64,000 bases of DNA from Tenebrio molitor (lineage: Eukaryota > Arthropoda > Insecta > Coleoptera > Tenebrionidae): the NCBI RefSeq assembly GCF_963966145.1, contig NC_091046.1, positions 1,550,001-1,614,000 of the forward strand, written 5' to 3'. A program made the translations under genes and the position numbers. The stretch's first letter is position 1. Every line of letters begins with the position of its first letter. The notes under the pieces are model-generated. The model saw only the letters and a program-made list of their open reading frames with translations, was not told the DNA's origin and searched no databases. Shown here in pieces: positions 14,756 to 28,139 of the stretch.

Positions 14756-17700
14756 TTGAGCCGAAAAAATTTTACCTCGATTTTTTCGTTTAAGAGAAAT
14801 TCACAAAAAACCGAAAAAACTCAAATTTTTCGCTATTTTTGGCTCCCACACCAACAAATGGGGTCTATGAGCGGAACTTTCATTATGCCTGAATTCAACA
14901 CATCCAATGCGATAACTCACCGCAATTTCGTTCGAATCGGAGACAAAAATTTTTTTCGAAAAAACCACGTACCCCTACCTTCTATCGAATTTGCACTCCG
15001 AAAAAACATTTAAACGGCCATAGCTCCTTTATTAAACATAATATGTCAATGAATTCCACACCGCTGGATTCCTATTTTCAATGCGCTTCTTTTGAGCCGA
15101 AAAAATTTTACCTCGATTTTTTCGTTTAAGAGAAATTCACAAAAAACCGAAAAAACTCAAATTTTTCGCTATTTTTGGCTCCCACACCAACAAATGGGGT
15201 CTATGAGCGGAACTTTCATTATGCCTGAATTCAACACATCCAATGCGATAACTCACCGCAATTTCGTTCGAATCGGAGACAAAAAATTTTTTCGAAAAAA
15301 CCACGTACCCCTACCTTCTATCGAATTTGCACTCCGAAAAAACATTTAAACGGCCATAGCTCCTTTATTAAACATAATATGTCAATGAATTCCACACCGC
15401 TGGATTCCTCTTTTCAATGCGCTTCTTTTGAGCCGAAAAAATTTTACCTCGATTTTTTCGTTTAAGAGAAATTCACAAAAAACCGAAAAAACTCAAATTT
15501 TTCGCTATTTTTGGCTCCCACACCAACAAATGGGGTCTATGAGCGGAACTTTCATTATGCCTGAATTCAACACATCCAATGCGATAACTCACCGCAATTT
15601 CGTTCGAATCGGAAACAAAAAATTTTTTCGAAAAAACCACGTACCCCTACCTTCTATCGAATTTGCACCCCGAAAAAACATTTAAACGGCCATAGCTCCT
15701 TTATTAAACATAATATGTCAATGAATTCCACACCGCTGGATTCCTCTTTTCAATGCGCTTCTTTTGAGCCGAAAAAATTTTACCTCGATTTTTTCGCTTA
15801 AGAGAAATTCACAAAAAACCGAAAAAACTCAAATTTTTCGCTATTTTTGGCTTCCACACCAACAAATGGGGTCTATGAGCGGAACTTTCCCTATGCCTGA
15901 ATTCAACACATCCAATGCGATAACTCACCGCAATTTCGTTCGAATCGGAGACAAAAATTTTTTTCGAAAAAACCACGTACACCTTCTATCGAATTTGCAC
16001 TCCGAAAAAACATTTAAACGGCCATAGCTCCTTTATTAAACATAATATGTCAATGAATTCCACACCGCTGGATTCCTCTTTTCAATGCGCTTCTTTTGAG
16101 CCGAAAAAATTTTACCTCGATTTTTTCGTTTAAGAGAAATTCACAAAAAACCGAAAAAACTCAAATTTTTCGCTATTTTTGGCTCCCACACCAACAAATG
16201 GGGTCTATGAGCGGAACTTTCATTATGCCTGAATTCAACACATCCAATGCGATAACTCACCGCAATTTCGTTCGAATCGGAGACAAAAATTTTTTTCGAA
16301 AAAACCACGTACCCCTACCTTCTATCGAATTTGCACTCCGAAAAAACATTTAAACGGCCATAGCTCCTTTATTAAACATAATATGTCAATGAATTCCACA
16401 CCGCTGGATTCCTATTTTCAATGCGCTTCTTTTGAGCCGAAAAAATTTTACCTCGATTTTTTCGCTTAAGAGAAATTCACAAAAAACCGAAAAAACTCAA
16501 ATTTTTCGCTATTTTTGGCTTCCACACCAACAAATGGGGTCTATGAGCGGAACTTTCCCTATGCCTGAATTCAACACATCCAATGCGATAACTCACCGCA
16601 ATTTCGTTCGAATCGGAGACAAAAATTTTTTTCGAAAAAACCACGTACACCTTCTATCGAATTTGCACTCCGAAAAAACATTTAAACGGCCATAGCTCCT
16701 TTATTAAACATAATATGTCAATGAATTCCACACCGCTGGATTCCTCTTTTCAATGCGCTTCTTTTGAGCCGAAAAAATTTTACCTCGATTTTTTCGTTTA
16801 AGAGAAATTCACAAAAAACCGAAAAAACTCAAATTTTTCGCTATTTTTGGCTCCCACACCAACAAATGGGGTCTATGAGCGGAACTTTCATTATGCCTGA
16901 ATTCAACACATCCAATGCGATAACTCACCGCAATTTCGTTCGAATCGGAGACAAAAAATTTTTTCGAAAAAACCACGTACCCCTACCTTCTATCGAATTT
17001 GCACTCCGAAAAAACATTTAAACGGCCATAGCTCCTTTATTAAACATAATATGTCAATGAATTCCACACCGCTGGATTCCTATTTTCAATGCGCTTCTTT
17101 TGAGCCGAAAAAATTTTACCTCGATTTTTTCGCTTAAGAGAAATTCACAAAAAACCGAAAAAACTCAAATTTTTCGCTATTTTTGGCTTCCACACCAACA
17201 AATGGGGTCTATGAGCGGAACTTTCCCTATGCCTGAATTCAACACATCCAATGCGATAACTCACCGCAATTTCGTTCGAATCGGAGACAAAAATTTTTTT
17301 CGAAAAAACCACGTACACCTTCTATCGAATTTGCACTCCGAAAAAACATTTAAACGGCCATAGCTCCTTTATTAAACATAATATGTCAATGAATTCCACA
17401 CCGCTGGATTCCTCTTTTCAATGCGCTTCTTTTGAGCCGAAAAAATTTTACCTCGATTTTTTCGTTTAAGAGAAATTCACAAAAAACCGAAAAAACTCAA
17501 ATTTTTCGCTATTTTTGGCTCCCACACCAACAAATGGGGTCTATGAGCGGAACTTTCATTATGCCTGAATTCAACACATCCAATGCGATAACTCACCGCA
17601 ATTTCGTTCGAATCGGAGACAAAAAATTTTTTCGAAAAAACCACGTACCCCCACCTTCTATCGAATTTGCACTCCGAAAAAACATTTAAACGGCCATAGC

Positions 17701-20115
17701 TCCTTTATTAAACATAATATGTCAATGAATTCCACACCGCTGGATTCCTCTTTTCAATGCGCTTCTTTTGAGCCGAAAAACTTTTACCTCGATTTTTTCG
17801 TTTAAGAGAAATTCACAAAAAACCGAAAAAACTCAAATTTTTCGCTATTTTTGGCTCCCACACCAACAAATGGGGTCTATGAGCGGAACTTTCATTATGC
17901 CTGAATTCAACACATCCAATGCGATAACTCACCGCAATTTCGTTCGAATCGGAGACAAAAAATTTTTTCGAAAAAACCACGTACCCCTACCTTCTATCGA
18001 ATTTGCACTCCGAAAAAACATTTAAACGGCCATAGCTCCTTTATTAAACATAATATGTCAATGAATTCCACACCGCTGGATTCCTATTTTCAATGCGCTT
18101 CTTTTGAGCCGAAAAAATTTTACCTCGATTTTTTCGCTTAAGAGAAATTCACAAAAAACCGAAAAAACTCAAATTTTTCGCTATTTTTGGCTTCCACACC
18201 AACAAATGGGGTCTATGAGCGGAACTTTCCCTATGCCTGAATTCAACACATCCAATGCGATAACTCACCGCAATTTCGTTCGAATCGGAGACAAAAATTT
18301 TTTTCGAAAAAACCACGTACACCTTCTATCGAATTTGCACTCCGAAAAAACATTTAAACGGCCATAGCTCCTTTATTAAACATAATATGTCAATGAATTC
18401 CACACCGCTGGATTCCTCTTTTCAATGCGCTTCTTTTGAGCCGAAAAAATTTTACCTCGATTTTTTCGTTTAAGAGAAATTCACAAAAAACCGAAAAAAC
18501 TCAAATTTTTCGCTATTTTTGGCTCCCACACCAACAAATGGGGTCTATGAGCGGAACTTTCATTATGCCTGAATTCAACACATCCAATGCGATAACTCAC
18601 CGCAATTTCGTTCGAATCGGAGACAAAAAATTTTTTCGAAAAAACCACGTACCCCCACCTTCTATCGAATTTGCACTCCGAAAAAACATTTAAACGGCCA
18701 TAGCTCCTTTATTAAACATAATATGTCAATGAATTCCACACCGCTGGATTCCTCTTTTCAATGCGCTTCTTTTGAGCCGAAAAAATTTTACCTCGATTTT
18801 TTCGTTTAAGAGAAATTCACAAAAAACCGAAAAAACTGAAATTTTTCGCTATTTTTGGCTCCCACACCAACAAATGGGGTCTATGAGCGGAACTTTCCCT
18901 ATGCCTGAATTCAACACATCCAATGCGATAACTCACCGCAATTTCGTTCGAATCGGAGACAAAAATTTTTTTCGAAAAAACCACGTACCCCTACCTTCTA
19001 TCGAATTTGCACTCCGAAAAAACATTTAAACGGCCATAGCTCCTTTATTAAACATAATATGTCAATGAATTCCACACCGCTGGATTCCTATTTTCAATGC
19101 GCTTCTTTTGAGCCGAAAAAATTTTACCTCGATTTTTTCGTTTAAGAGAAATTCACAAAAAACCGAAAAAACTCAAATTTTTCGCTATTTTTGGCTCCCA
19201 CACCAACAAATGGGGTCTATGAGCGGAACTTTCATTATGCCTGAATTCAACACATCCAATGCGATAACTCACCGCAATTTCGTTCGAATCGGAAACAAAA
19301 AATTTTTTCGAAAAAACCACGTACCCCTACCTTCTATCGAATTTGCACCCCGAAAAAACATTTAAACGGCCATAGCTCCTTTATTAAACATAATATGTCA
19401 ATGAATTCCACACCGCTGGATTCCTCTTTTCAATGCGCTTCTTTTGAGCCGAAAAAATTTTACCTCGATTTTTTCGTTTAAGAGAAATTCACAAAAAACC
19501 GAAAAAACTCAAATTTTTCGCTATTTTTGGCTCCCACACCAACAAATGGGGTCTATGAGCGGAACTTTCATTATGCCTGAATTCAACACATCCAATGCGA
19601 TAACTCACCGCAATTTCGTTCGAATCGGAGACAAAAAATTTTTTCGAAAAAACCACGTACCCCCACCTTCTATCGAATTTGCACTCCGAAAAAACATTTA
19701 AACGGCCATAGCTCCTTTATTAAACATAATATGTCAATGAATTCCACACCGCTGGATTCCTCTTTTCAATGCGCTTCTTTTGAGCCGAAAAAATTTTACC
19801 TCGATTTTTTCGTTTAAGAGAAATTCACAAAAAACCGAAAAAACTGAAATTTTTCGCTATTTTTGGCTCCCACACCAACAAATGGGGTCTATGAGCGGAA
19901 CTTTCCCTATGCCTGAATTCAACACATCCAATGCGATAACTCACCGCAATTTCGTTCGAATCGGAGACAAAAATTTTTTTCGAAAAAACCACGTACCCCT
20001 ACCTTCTATCGAATTTGCACTCCGAAAAAACATTTAAACGGCCATAGCTCCTTTATTAAACATAATATGTCAATGAATTCCACACCGCTGGATTCCTATT
20101 TTCAATGCGCTTCTT
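14756..20115 (+). repeat. Higher-order satellite repeat C, copy 1 (5360 bp, 16 monomers)
   Basis: A sixteen-monomer unit with rare diagnostic variants: CCGAAAAACTTTTACC in the monomer at 17768, GTACCCCCACC in those at 17432 and 18436, and AAACTGAAATTT in the one at 18772. All recur 5360 bp downstream in the same order. It contains a smaller 668 bp (336+332) alternation and a 1008 bp duplication. Confidence 0.92.
18436..20115 (+). repeat. Nested 1008-bp satellite duplication (3 monomers)
   Basis: Monomers at 18436 and 18772, with the GTACCCCCACC and AAACTGAAA variants, recur at 19444 and 19780, an offset of 1008 bp, with a GGAAAC-type monomer between the pairs. In copy 2 of block C this inner duplication is not seen before the array is interrupted, so it may post-date or be specific to copy 1. 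Confidence 0.75.
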
Positions 20116-23100
20116 TTGAGCCGAAAAAATTTTACCTCGATTTTTTCGTTTAAGAGAAATTCACAAAAAACCGAAAAAACTCAAATTTTTCGCTATTTTT
20201 GGCTCCCACACCAACAAATGGGGTCTATGAGCGGAACTTTCATTATGCCTGAATTCAACACATCCAATGCGATAACTCACCGCAATTTCGTTCGAATCGG
20301 AGACAAAAATTTTTTTCGAAAAAACCACGTACCCCTACCTTCTATCGAATTTGCACTCCGAAAAAACATTTAAACGGCCATAGCTCCTTTATTAAACATA
20401 ATATGTCAATGAATTCCACACCGCTGGATTCCTATTTTCAATGCGCTTCTTTTGAGCCGAAAAAATTTTACCTCGATTTTTTCGTTTAAGAGAAATTCAC
20501 AAAAAACCGAAAAAACTCAAATTTTTCGCTATTTTTGGCTCCCACACCAACAAATGGGGTCTATGAGCGGAACTTTCATTATGCCTGAATTCAACACATC
20601 CAATGCGATAACTCACCGCAATTTCGTTCGAATCGGAGACAAAAAATTTTTTCGAAAAAACCACGTACCCCTACCTTCTATCGAATTTGCACTCCGAAAA
20701 AACATTTAAACGGCCATAGCTCCTTTATTAAACATAATATGTCAATGAATTCCACACCGCTGGATTCCTCTTTTCAATGCGCTTCTTTTGAGCCGAAAAA
20801 ATTTTACCTCGATTTTTTCGTTTAAGAGAAATTCACAAAAAACCGAAAAAACTCAAATTTTTCGCTATTTTTGGCTCCCACACCAACAAATGGGGTCTAT
20901 GAGCGGAACTTTCATTATGCCTGAATTCAACACATCCAATGCGATAACTCACCGCAATTTCGTTCGAATCGGAAACAAAAAATTTTTTCGAAAAAACCAC
21001 GTACCCCTACCTTCTATCGAATTTGCACCCCGAAAAAACATTTAAACGGCCATAGCTCCTTTATTAAACATAATATGTCAATGAATTCCACACCGCTGGA
21101 TTCCTCTTTTCAATGCGCTTCTTTTGAGCCGAAAAAATTTTACCTCGATTTTTTCGCTTAAGAGAAATTCACAAAAAACCGAAAAAACTCAAATTTTTCG
21201 CTATTTTTGGCTTCCACACCAACAAATGGGGTCTATGAGCGGAACTTTCCCTATGCCTGAATTCAACACATCCAATGCGATAACTCACCGCAATTTCGTT
21301 CGAATCGGAGACAAAAATTTTTTTCGAAAAAACCACGTACACCTTCTATCGAATTTGCACTCCGAAAAAACATTTAAACGGCCATAGCTCCTTTATTAAA
21401 CATAATATGTCAATGAATTCCACACCGCTGGATTCCTCTTTTCAATGCGCTTCTTTTGAGCCGAAAAAATTTTACCTCGATTTTTTCGTTTAAGAGAAAT
21501 TCACAAAAAACCGAAAAAACTCAAATTTTTCGCTATTTTTGGCTCCCACACCAACAAATGGGGTCTATGAGCGGAACTTTCATTATGCCTGAATTCAACA
21601 CATCCAATGCGATAACTCACCGCAATTTCGTTCGAATCGGAGACAAAAATTTTTTTCGAAAAAACCACGTACCCCTACCTTCTATCGAATTTGCACTCCG
21701 AAAAAACATTTAAACGGCCATAGCTCCTTTATTAAACATAATATGTCAATGAATTCCACACCGCTGGATTCCTATTTTCAATGCGCTTCTTTTGAGCCGA
21801 AAAAATTTTACCTCGATTTTTTCGCTTAAGAGAAATTCACAAAAAACCGAAAAAACTCAAATTTTTCGCTATTTTTGGCTTCCACACCAACAAATGGGGT
21901 CTATGAGCGGAACTTTCCCTATGCCTGAATTCAACACATCCAATGCGATAACTCACCGCAATTTCGTTCGAATCGGAGACAAAAATTTTTTTCGAAAAAA
22001 CCACGTACACCTTCTATCGAATTTGCACTCCGAAAAAACATTTAAACGGCCATAGCTCCTTTATTAAACATAATATGTCAATGAATTCCACACCGCTGGA
22101 TTCCTCTTTTCAATGCGCTTCTTTTGAGCCGAAAAAATTTTACCTCGATTTTTTCGTTTAAGAGAAATTCACAAAAAACCGAAAAAACTCAAATTTTTCG
22201 CTATTTTTGGCTCCCACACCAACAAATGGGGTCTATGAGCGGAACTTTCATTATGCCTGAATTCAACACATCCAATGCGATAACTCACCGCAATTTCGTT
22301 CGAATCGGAGACAAAAAATTTTTTCGAAAAAACCACGTACCCCTACCTTCTATCGAATTTGCACTCCGAAAAAACATTTAAACGGCCATAGCTCCTTTAT
22401 TAAACATAATATGTCAATGAATTCCACACCGCTGGATTCCTATTTTCAATGCGCTTCTTTTGAGCCGAAAAAATTTTACCTCGATTTTTTCGCTTAAGAG
22501 AAATTCACAAAAAACCGAAAAAACTCAAATTTTTCGCTATTTTTGGCTTCCACACCAACAAATGGGGTCTATGAGCGGAACTTTCCCTATGCCTGAATTC
22601 AACACATCCAATGCGATAACTCACCGCAATTTCGTTCGAATCGGAGACAAAAATTTTTTTCGAAAAAACCACGTACACCTTCTATCGAATTTGCACTCCG
22701 AAAAAACATTTAAACGGCCATAGCTCCTTTATTAAACATAATATGTCAATGAATTCCACACCGCTGGATTCCTCTTTTCAATGCGCTTCTTTTGAGCCGA
22801 AAAAATTTTACCTCGATTTTTTCGTTTAAGAGAAATTCACAAAAAACCGAAAAAACTCAAATTTTTCGCTATTTTTGGCTCCCACACCAACAAATGGGGT
22901 CTATGAGCGGAACTTTCATTATGCCTGAATTCAACACATCCAATGCGATAACTCACCGCAATTTCGTTCGAATCGGAGACAAAAAATTTTTTCGAAAAAA
23001 CCACGTACCCCCACCTTCTATCGAATTTGCACTCCGAAAAAACATTTAAACGGCCATAGCTCCTTTATTAAACATAATATGTCAATGAATTCCACACCGC

Positions 23101-24660
23101 TGGATTCCTCTTTTCAATGCGCTTCTTTTGAGCCGAAAAACTTTTACCTCGATTTTTTCGTTTAAGAGAAATTCACAAAAAACCGAAAAAACTCAAATTT
23201 TTCGCTATTTTTGGCTCCCACACCAACAAATGGGGTCTATGAGCGGAACTTTCATTATGCCTGAATTCAACACATCCAATGCGATAACTCACCGCAATTT
23301 CGTTCGAATCGGAGACAAAAAATTTTTTCGAAAAAACCACGTACCCCTACCTTCTATCGAATTTGCACTCCGAAAAAACATTTAAACGGCCATAGCTCCT
23401 TTATTAAACATAATATGTCAATGAATTCCACACCGCTGGATTCCTATTTTCAATGCGCTTCTTTTGAGCCGAAAAAATTTTACCTCGATTTTTTCGCTTA
23501 AGAGAAATTCACAAAAAACCGAAAAAACTCAAATTTTTCGCTATTTTTGGCTTCCACACCAACAAATGGGGTCTATGAGCGGAACTTTCCCTATGCCTGA
23601 ATTCAACACATCCAATGCGATAACTCACCGCAATTTCGTTCGAATCGGAGACAAAAATTTTTTTCGAAAAAACCACGTACACCTTCTATCGAATTTGCAC
23701 TCCGAAAAAACATTTAAACGGCCATAGCTCCTTTATTAAACATAATATGTCAATGAATTCCACACCGCTGGATTCCTCTTTTCAATGCGCTTCTTTTGAG
23801 CCGAACAAATTTTACCTCGATTTTTTCGTTTAAGAGAAATTCACAAAAAACCGAAAAAACTCAAATTTTTCGCTATTTTTGGCTCCCACACCAACAAATG
23901 GGGTCTATGAGCGGAACTTTCATTATGCCTGAATTCAACACATCCAATGCGATAACTCACCGCAATTTCGTTCGAATCGGAGACAAAAAATTTTTTCGAA
24001 AAAACCACGTACCCCCACCTTCTATCGAATTTGCACTCCGAAAAAACATTTAAACGGCCATAGCTCCTTTATTAAACATAATATGTCAATGAATTCCACA
24101 CCGCTGGATTCCTCTTTTCAATGCGCTTCTTTTGAGCCGAAAAAATTTTACCTCGATTTTTTCGTTTAAGAGAAATTCACAAAAAACCGAAAAAACTGAA
24201 ATTTTTCGCTATTTTTGGCTCCCACACCAACAAATGGGGTCTATGAGCGGAACTTTCCCTATGCCTGAATTCAACACATCCAATGCGATAACTCACCGCA
24301 ATTTCGTTCGAATCGGAGACAAAAATTTTTTTCGAAAAAACCACGTACCCCTACCTTCTATCGAATTTGCACTCCGAAAAAACATTTAAACGGCCATAGC
24401 TCCTTTATTAAACATAATATGTCAATGAATTCCACACCGCTGGATTCCTATTTTCAATGCGCTTCTTTTGAGCCGAAAAAATTTTACCTCGATTTTTTCG
24501 TTTAAGAGAAATTCACAAAAAACCGAAAAAACTCAAATTTTTCGCTATTTTTGGCTCCCACACCAACAAATGGGGTCTATGAGCGGAACTTTCATTATGC
24601 CTGAATTCAACACATCCAATGCGATAACTCACCGCAATTTCGTTCGAATCGGAAACAAAA
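20116..24660 (+). repeat. Higher-order satellite repeat C, copy 2
   Basis: Repeats copy 1 for about 4.5 kb with only a few differences, for example GCCGAACAAAT near 23800 in place of GCCGAAAAAAT. The match weakens at the monomer starting at 24468, which has one extra T in its A/T run near 24665. Confidence 0.92.
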
Positions 24661-25310
24661 AATTTTTTTCGAAAAAACCACGTACCCCTACCTTCTATCG
24701 AATTTGCACCCTGAAAAAACATTTAAACGGCCATAGCTCCTTTATTAAACATAATATGTCAATGAATTCCACACCGCTGGATTCCTCTTTTCAATGCGCT
24801 TCTTTTGAGCCGAAAAAATTTTACCTCGATTTTTTCGCTTAAGAGAAATTCACAAAAAACCGAAAAAACTCAAATTTTTCGCTATTTTTGGCTTCCACAC
24901 CAACAAATGGGGTCTATGAGCGGAACTTTCCCTATGCCTGAATTCAACACATCCAATGCGATAACTCACCGCAATTTCGTTCGAATCGGAGACAAAAATT
25001 TTTTTCGAAAAAACCACGTACCCCTACCTTCTATCGAATTTGCACTCCGAAAAAACATTTAAACGGCCATAGCTCCTTTATTAAACATAATATGTCAATG
25101 AATTCCACACCGCTGGATTCCTATTTTCAATGCGCTTCTTTTGAGCCGAAAAAATTTTACCTCGATTTTTTCGTTTAAGAGAAATTCACAAAAAACCGAA
25201 AAAACTCAAATTTTTCGCTATTTTTGGCTCCCACACCAACAAATGGGGTCTATGAGCGGAACTTTCATTATGCCTGAATTCAACACATCCAATGCGATAA
25301 GGTAAACCAG

Positions 25311-25590
25311 GGTAAGTGTGACCGCTATTTAGGTAAGTTAAAATTTAATCGGTAGCTCTGTGAAAAATAATTGACCAATGCATCTAATTATTTTTTTAAA
25401 TATTGTTTCAACATTATACTTAATCTATGTGGTGTTATTTATTACTTAAAAGTGATAATAAATTTAGAAAAAATTAAAAAGTTAAATAATGTCCATGGTT
25501 CACACTTGCCCAGGTTTTTGGGGCAAGTGTGAATACGACTAATAGAATGGGAATGTGTGCAATATTGAAAGTTTTTGGGGGCAAGTGTGA
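25311..25590. promoter_or_regulatory. Left subterminal transposase-site cluster
   Basis: Copies of the 11-mer GGCAAGTGTGA in either orientation lie at 25311-25321 (GGTAAGTGTGA, part of the terminal repeat), 25500-25510 (inverted), 25522-25532 and 25580-25590. Such repeats usually act as transposase-binding sites in DNA transposons; the function here is inferred. Confidence 0.7.
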
Positions 25591-25638
25591 AAATATGTAC
25601 CAGTCTCTACAATGTATTTTTTTATTCGTAAAAATATC

Positions 25639-25644
25639 TTTATT
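25639..25644 (-). terminator. Poly(A) signal of the transposase gene
   Basis: An AATAAA hexamer on the minus strand about 46 bp past the stop codon. A second copy lies at 25621-25626. Confidence 0.5.
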
Positions 25645-25689
25645 AGTAAAAAAGTTACAAACTTTTACAGTTTTCATTTAAACAAACAG

Positions 25690-27690
25690 TTAAAAATGAT
25701 ATTTAGTAAAATCGATTTTAATGATGAGATTATCCCCCCGGCGACTTTTAAGTGGTTCTGGAAGTATTTTTAAGATATTTTCACTATCTACTAAATCCGT
25801 ATCTTCTTTTTCGGGCCAGAAGAAATATTTGTCCCTATATTTTGTAAATTTTAGAAGCCATCCTTCGTTGGTATTTTCAATAATCTGTCCTACAAAATGT
25901 TTTACACTTTTTTTAGTACAGTATTGAACCAAGGCCCACTGTCCCACGCCAATTTGCTCATTTGATTCTTCAAACATTTCACAATCAATGTCGTCATCTT
26001 CAAAAACTTCGGGATCTAAATCATCTTCTGAGTTTATATAAACAAGTTCCTCTTCAGAATTAGAACTTTCACTACTAGAACTATTTTTCCGTTGCCGTTT
26101 TCGTCTTTTTTGCTTCTTTGAAGGGTTTTTTTTCTTCTTTAAAGGACTTGTTTGCTTTTCTAATTGTTCACCATTGAGTCTTTCTAACACTTCATCTGCA
26201 GTAATAACTTCAGCGCCTTTAGCCACCTTTCTTCTCTTTACCTTTGTCTCACTCCTATCTGTTTGCTTTACCGTATTTAATAATAACTGCTCAAAAGATA
26301 CTTCACTTCTTGATGTTTGTCCAATATGATCTAACAAATTCGATTTTGAAACGTGAGGAGTATATCCATTTGATGTTGATGCTTGAGGCTCTCCAAGGTT
26401 TGCATGGGGCTCTTCGAGTTCTGCTTGAGACTCCCTGACTTTTGATTGAGGCTCTTCGAGTTCTGCTTGAGAATTCTTCCACCTTGCCAAAGCATCAGGA
26501 TGAAACTTCTCTTCAGGAATTACGTTACGATTGAATGGAAAGATTCCACTTTTCCGAAAACCATTCTTTATGATATCTGGACTAAGGTTTCTCCACGTTT
26601 GGCCTATCAGCTCGGAAAATTTCTTCTTGGGGATTTTCACACCTACATTTTTCCTTTGCCAAACGACTAGTTCTTTGTCCCAGTTATTTTTGAGAGATTT
26701 AAAGACTGCCAAATCTAGGGGTTGTAGCAGATGGCTACTATGTGGTGGTAGTTTTAAGATCGTGATCTGATTTTCACGAGCTAGTTCTATAAGTTTCACG
26801 TTAACGTGTGTACTATGTCCGTCGTATATTAGCAAGACAGGTCTAACATCGCCAAGAGCTGGTAATAACGTTTTAAGGAAATAGTTGTGAAAAATATCGG
26901 AGTCCATCCAACCTTTGGGGCTTGCGGCATATGCTGTTCCAGCAAAACCACTTTCTTCATTTGTTATCCAACTATCCCAAATGTTTTTCCCTTTAAATAC
27001 TATTAAAGGTGGTGCTTTTAACCCTGATGCCGAAACAGCTGATAGAATTGTCGTGTTTTCACGACCCGGACCGCTGGTGGTTCTGGAACTGGGCTTGCCT
27101 CTAGCACCTACAATTTTTGTTTTATATGGATCATGTGAAAATGACGACTCATCAAGATTCCATATTAATTCTGGTGAATCGTTAAGATTTAAATCGTCCA
27201 AAGCTTTCTTTAAAATATCAAAATAATTATTAATCACAAACGGATCGGTCATTTTCTTTCTTGAGTATTCAACGCTTTGAGGTTTCTTGATACTCAAGTT
27301 TTGCCTTCGTTTAAAATTCATGAACCAGTCATCTCCCGGACAATCGTCTCTAAATGGTGTTTTTATTTTGTTGATTTTTATAAATTCTGTAACAATTTGA
27401 AAAACTTCTTGTCGTGATATGCCGAAGCCCCATGATTCCATTATTTTGAGAGCTGCAGCCAAGCGTGTTTCATGTTCGATTGGGATGGCTTGTGACCGAC
27501 CTTGTGTGTTACTCTTGTTTCCACGACTACCATTCAAGTGGTAAAAAAGTGTTGTTTTGGGAATGTTGAATAATTTATGTGCACGATATATTGTCAAAGT
27601 TCCTCTTCTAATTTCTTCAACTGCATTGTTTAATATCTCTTTGGTATATTGTGACGCCCTTTGAGTTTTCCTTTGATAGTTTCGAACCAT
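25690..27690 (-). CDS. Pogo-like transposase with psq and CENP-B-type helix-turn-helix and DDD catalytic domain
   Basis: A 666-residue transposase expected to bind the element ends and catalyse cut-and-paste transposition in the nucleus. From the chosen start, residues about 14-55 form a psq-type helix-turn-helix (GTLTIYRAHKLFNIPKTTLF), and about 68-130 look like the CENP-B-type second DNA-binding region. A DDE_1 core follows, with likely catalytic aspartates at D180 (WNLDESSF), D290 (LIYDGHSTH) and D326 (QPLDLAVF), giving the DD35D spacing seen in pogo relatives. The tail holds a duplicated SQAELEEP motif, a basic stretch (about 518-535) fit to be a nuclear localisation signal, an acidic run (540-577) and a conserved-looking C-terminal module. 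An upstream in-frame ATG at 27753 would add 21 residues, but it lies inside a subterminal repeat; the MVRNYQRKTQ start fits the family better. There are no internal stops or frameshifts. Confidence 0.93.
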   Translation of the reverse strand: MVRNYQRKTQRASQYTKEILNNAVEEIRRGTLTIYRAHKLFNIPKTTLFYHLNGSRGNKSNTQGRSQAIPIEHETRLAAALKIMESWGFGISRQEVFQIVTEFIKINKIKTPFRDDCPGDDWFMNFKRRQNLSIKKPQSVEYSRKKMTDPFVINNYFDILKKALDDLNLNDSPELIWNLDESSFSHDPYKTKIVGARGKPSSRTTSGPGRENTTILSAVSASGLKAPPLIVFKGKNIWDSWITNEESGFAGTAYAASPKGWMDSDIFHNYFLKTLLPALGDVRPVLLIYDGHSTHVNVKLIELARENQITILKLPPHSSHLLQPLDLAVFKSLKNNWDKELVVWQRKNVGVKIPKKKFSELIGQTWRNLSPDIIKNGFRKSGIFPFNRNVIPEEKFHPDALARWKNSQAELEEPQSKVRESQAELEEPHANLGEPQASTSNGYTPHVSKSNLLDHIGQTSRSEVSFEQLLLNTVKQTDRSETKVKRRKVAKGAEVITADEVLERLNGEQLEKQTSPLKKKKNPSKKQKRRKRQRKNSSSSESSNSEEELVYINSEDDLDPEVFEDDDIDCEMFEESNEQIGVGQWALVQYCTKKSVKHFVGQIIENTNEGWLLKFTKYRDKYFFWPEKEDTDLVDSENILKILPEPLKSRRGDNLIIKIDFTKYHF

Positions 27691-27724
27691 TTTTTTCTGA
27701 AATGAAATCAAATAATAGCATAGG

Positions 27725-28139
27725 TTCACACTTTCCCCCACAATATCAGTCACACTTGCCTCAATTGCCTTTTTTCCTGAGGCAAGTGTGACTTAGTCCA
27801 AAAAAATCCTTATGACCATTTACAGCGTATTTTCAACTATTTCACGTTTAAATTTACTATTTTAATAGCACAATTATGTATAGAAATGAAAACTTACCTC
27901 GCAATAAAACTGAATTTAAACACATGGAAAAAACATGGGTTCACTCATGTGCAGTGTTAGCAGAGAGGTTATAACCGAAAGTGAAATACCTCGACGTAGA
28001 GATCTGTTAGAACGTTGGTTTTAGCAGCTTTTGGTATGGAATAGATGCAGCTACCTATCCAACAGATGGCGTAACAATATGAATATTATTAAAAAATTTA
28101 GCTACATAATTCACACTTGCCCCAAAATCACACTTCCCC
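27725..28139. promoter_or_regulatory. Right subterminal transposase-site cluster
   Basis: Further copies of the same 11-mer lie at about 27725-27735 (variant), 27750-27760 (inverted), 27781-27791 (direct), 28111-28121 (inverted) and 28128-28138 (variant TCACACTTCCC, in the terminal repeat). The group at 27725-27791 sits just upstream of the transposase start, so transposase binding could also repress its own promoter. Confidence 0.65.

Larger units (their letters stand above)
1..25299 (+). repeat. 336-bp satellite DNA array, main block
   Basis: This is a head-to-tail satellite with about 75 full-length monomers plus partial ones at each end. Most monomers are 336 bp; variants of 330, 332, 337 and 341 bp arise from small indels near the CACGTACC segment, in the A/T run, or in the AATTCTACACC segment. 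Monomers begin GCTTCTTTTGAGCCGAAAAA and are nearly identical. Variable sites fall in patches: TTTCATTATG or TTTCCCTATG, CACATCCAATGCG or CTCATTCTATACA, TTCGTTTAAG, TTCGCTTAAG or TTCGCGTAAG, and GGAGAC or GGAAAC. An open frame of about 85 codons runs through each monomer, but it starts at TTG, is shifted by the indel variants and resembles no known protein, so I treat the array as noncoding. The array continues beyond the left edge of the window. Confidence 0.98.

Noticed and set aside
8..25062. Repeated open frames of 83-124 codons in every satellite monomer
   Set aside because: They begin at TTG, the downstream end is shifted by indel variants, no promoter or poly(A) pattern repeats with them, and the peptide resembles nothing known. 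Recurrence follows from monomer identity.
1..25299. CRISPR array
   Set aside because: The repeats are long head-to-tail monomers without short repeats and unique spacers, and the DNA is eukaryotic.
26244..27226. Plus-strand frames inside the transposon
   Set aside because: All are antisense shadows of the transposase gene.
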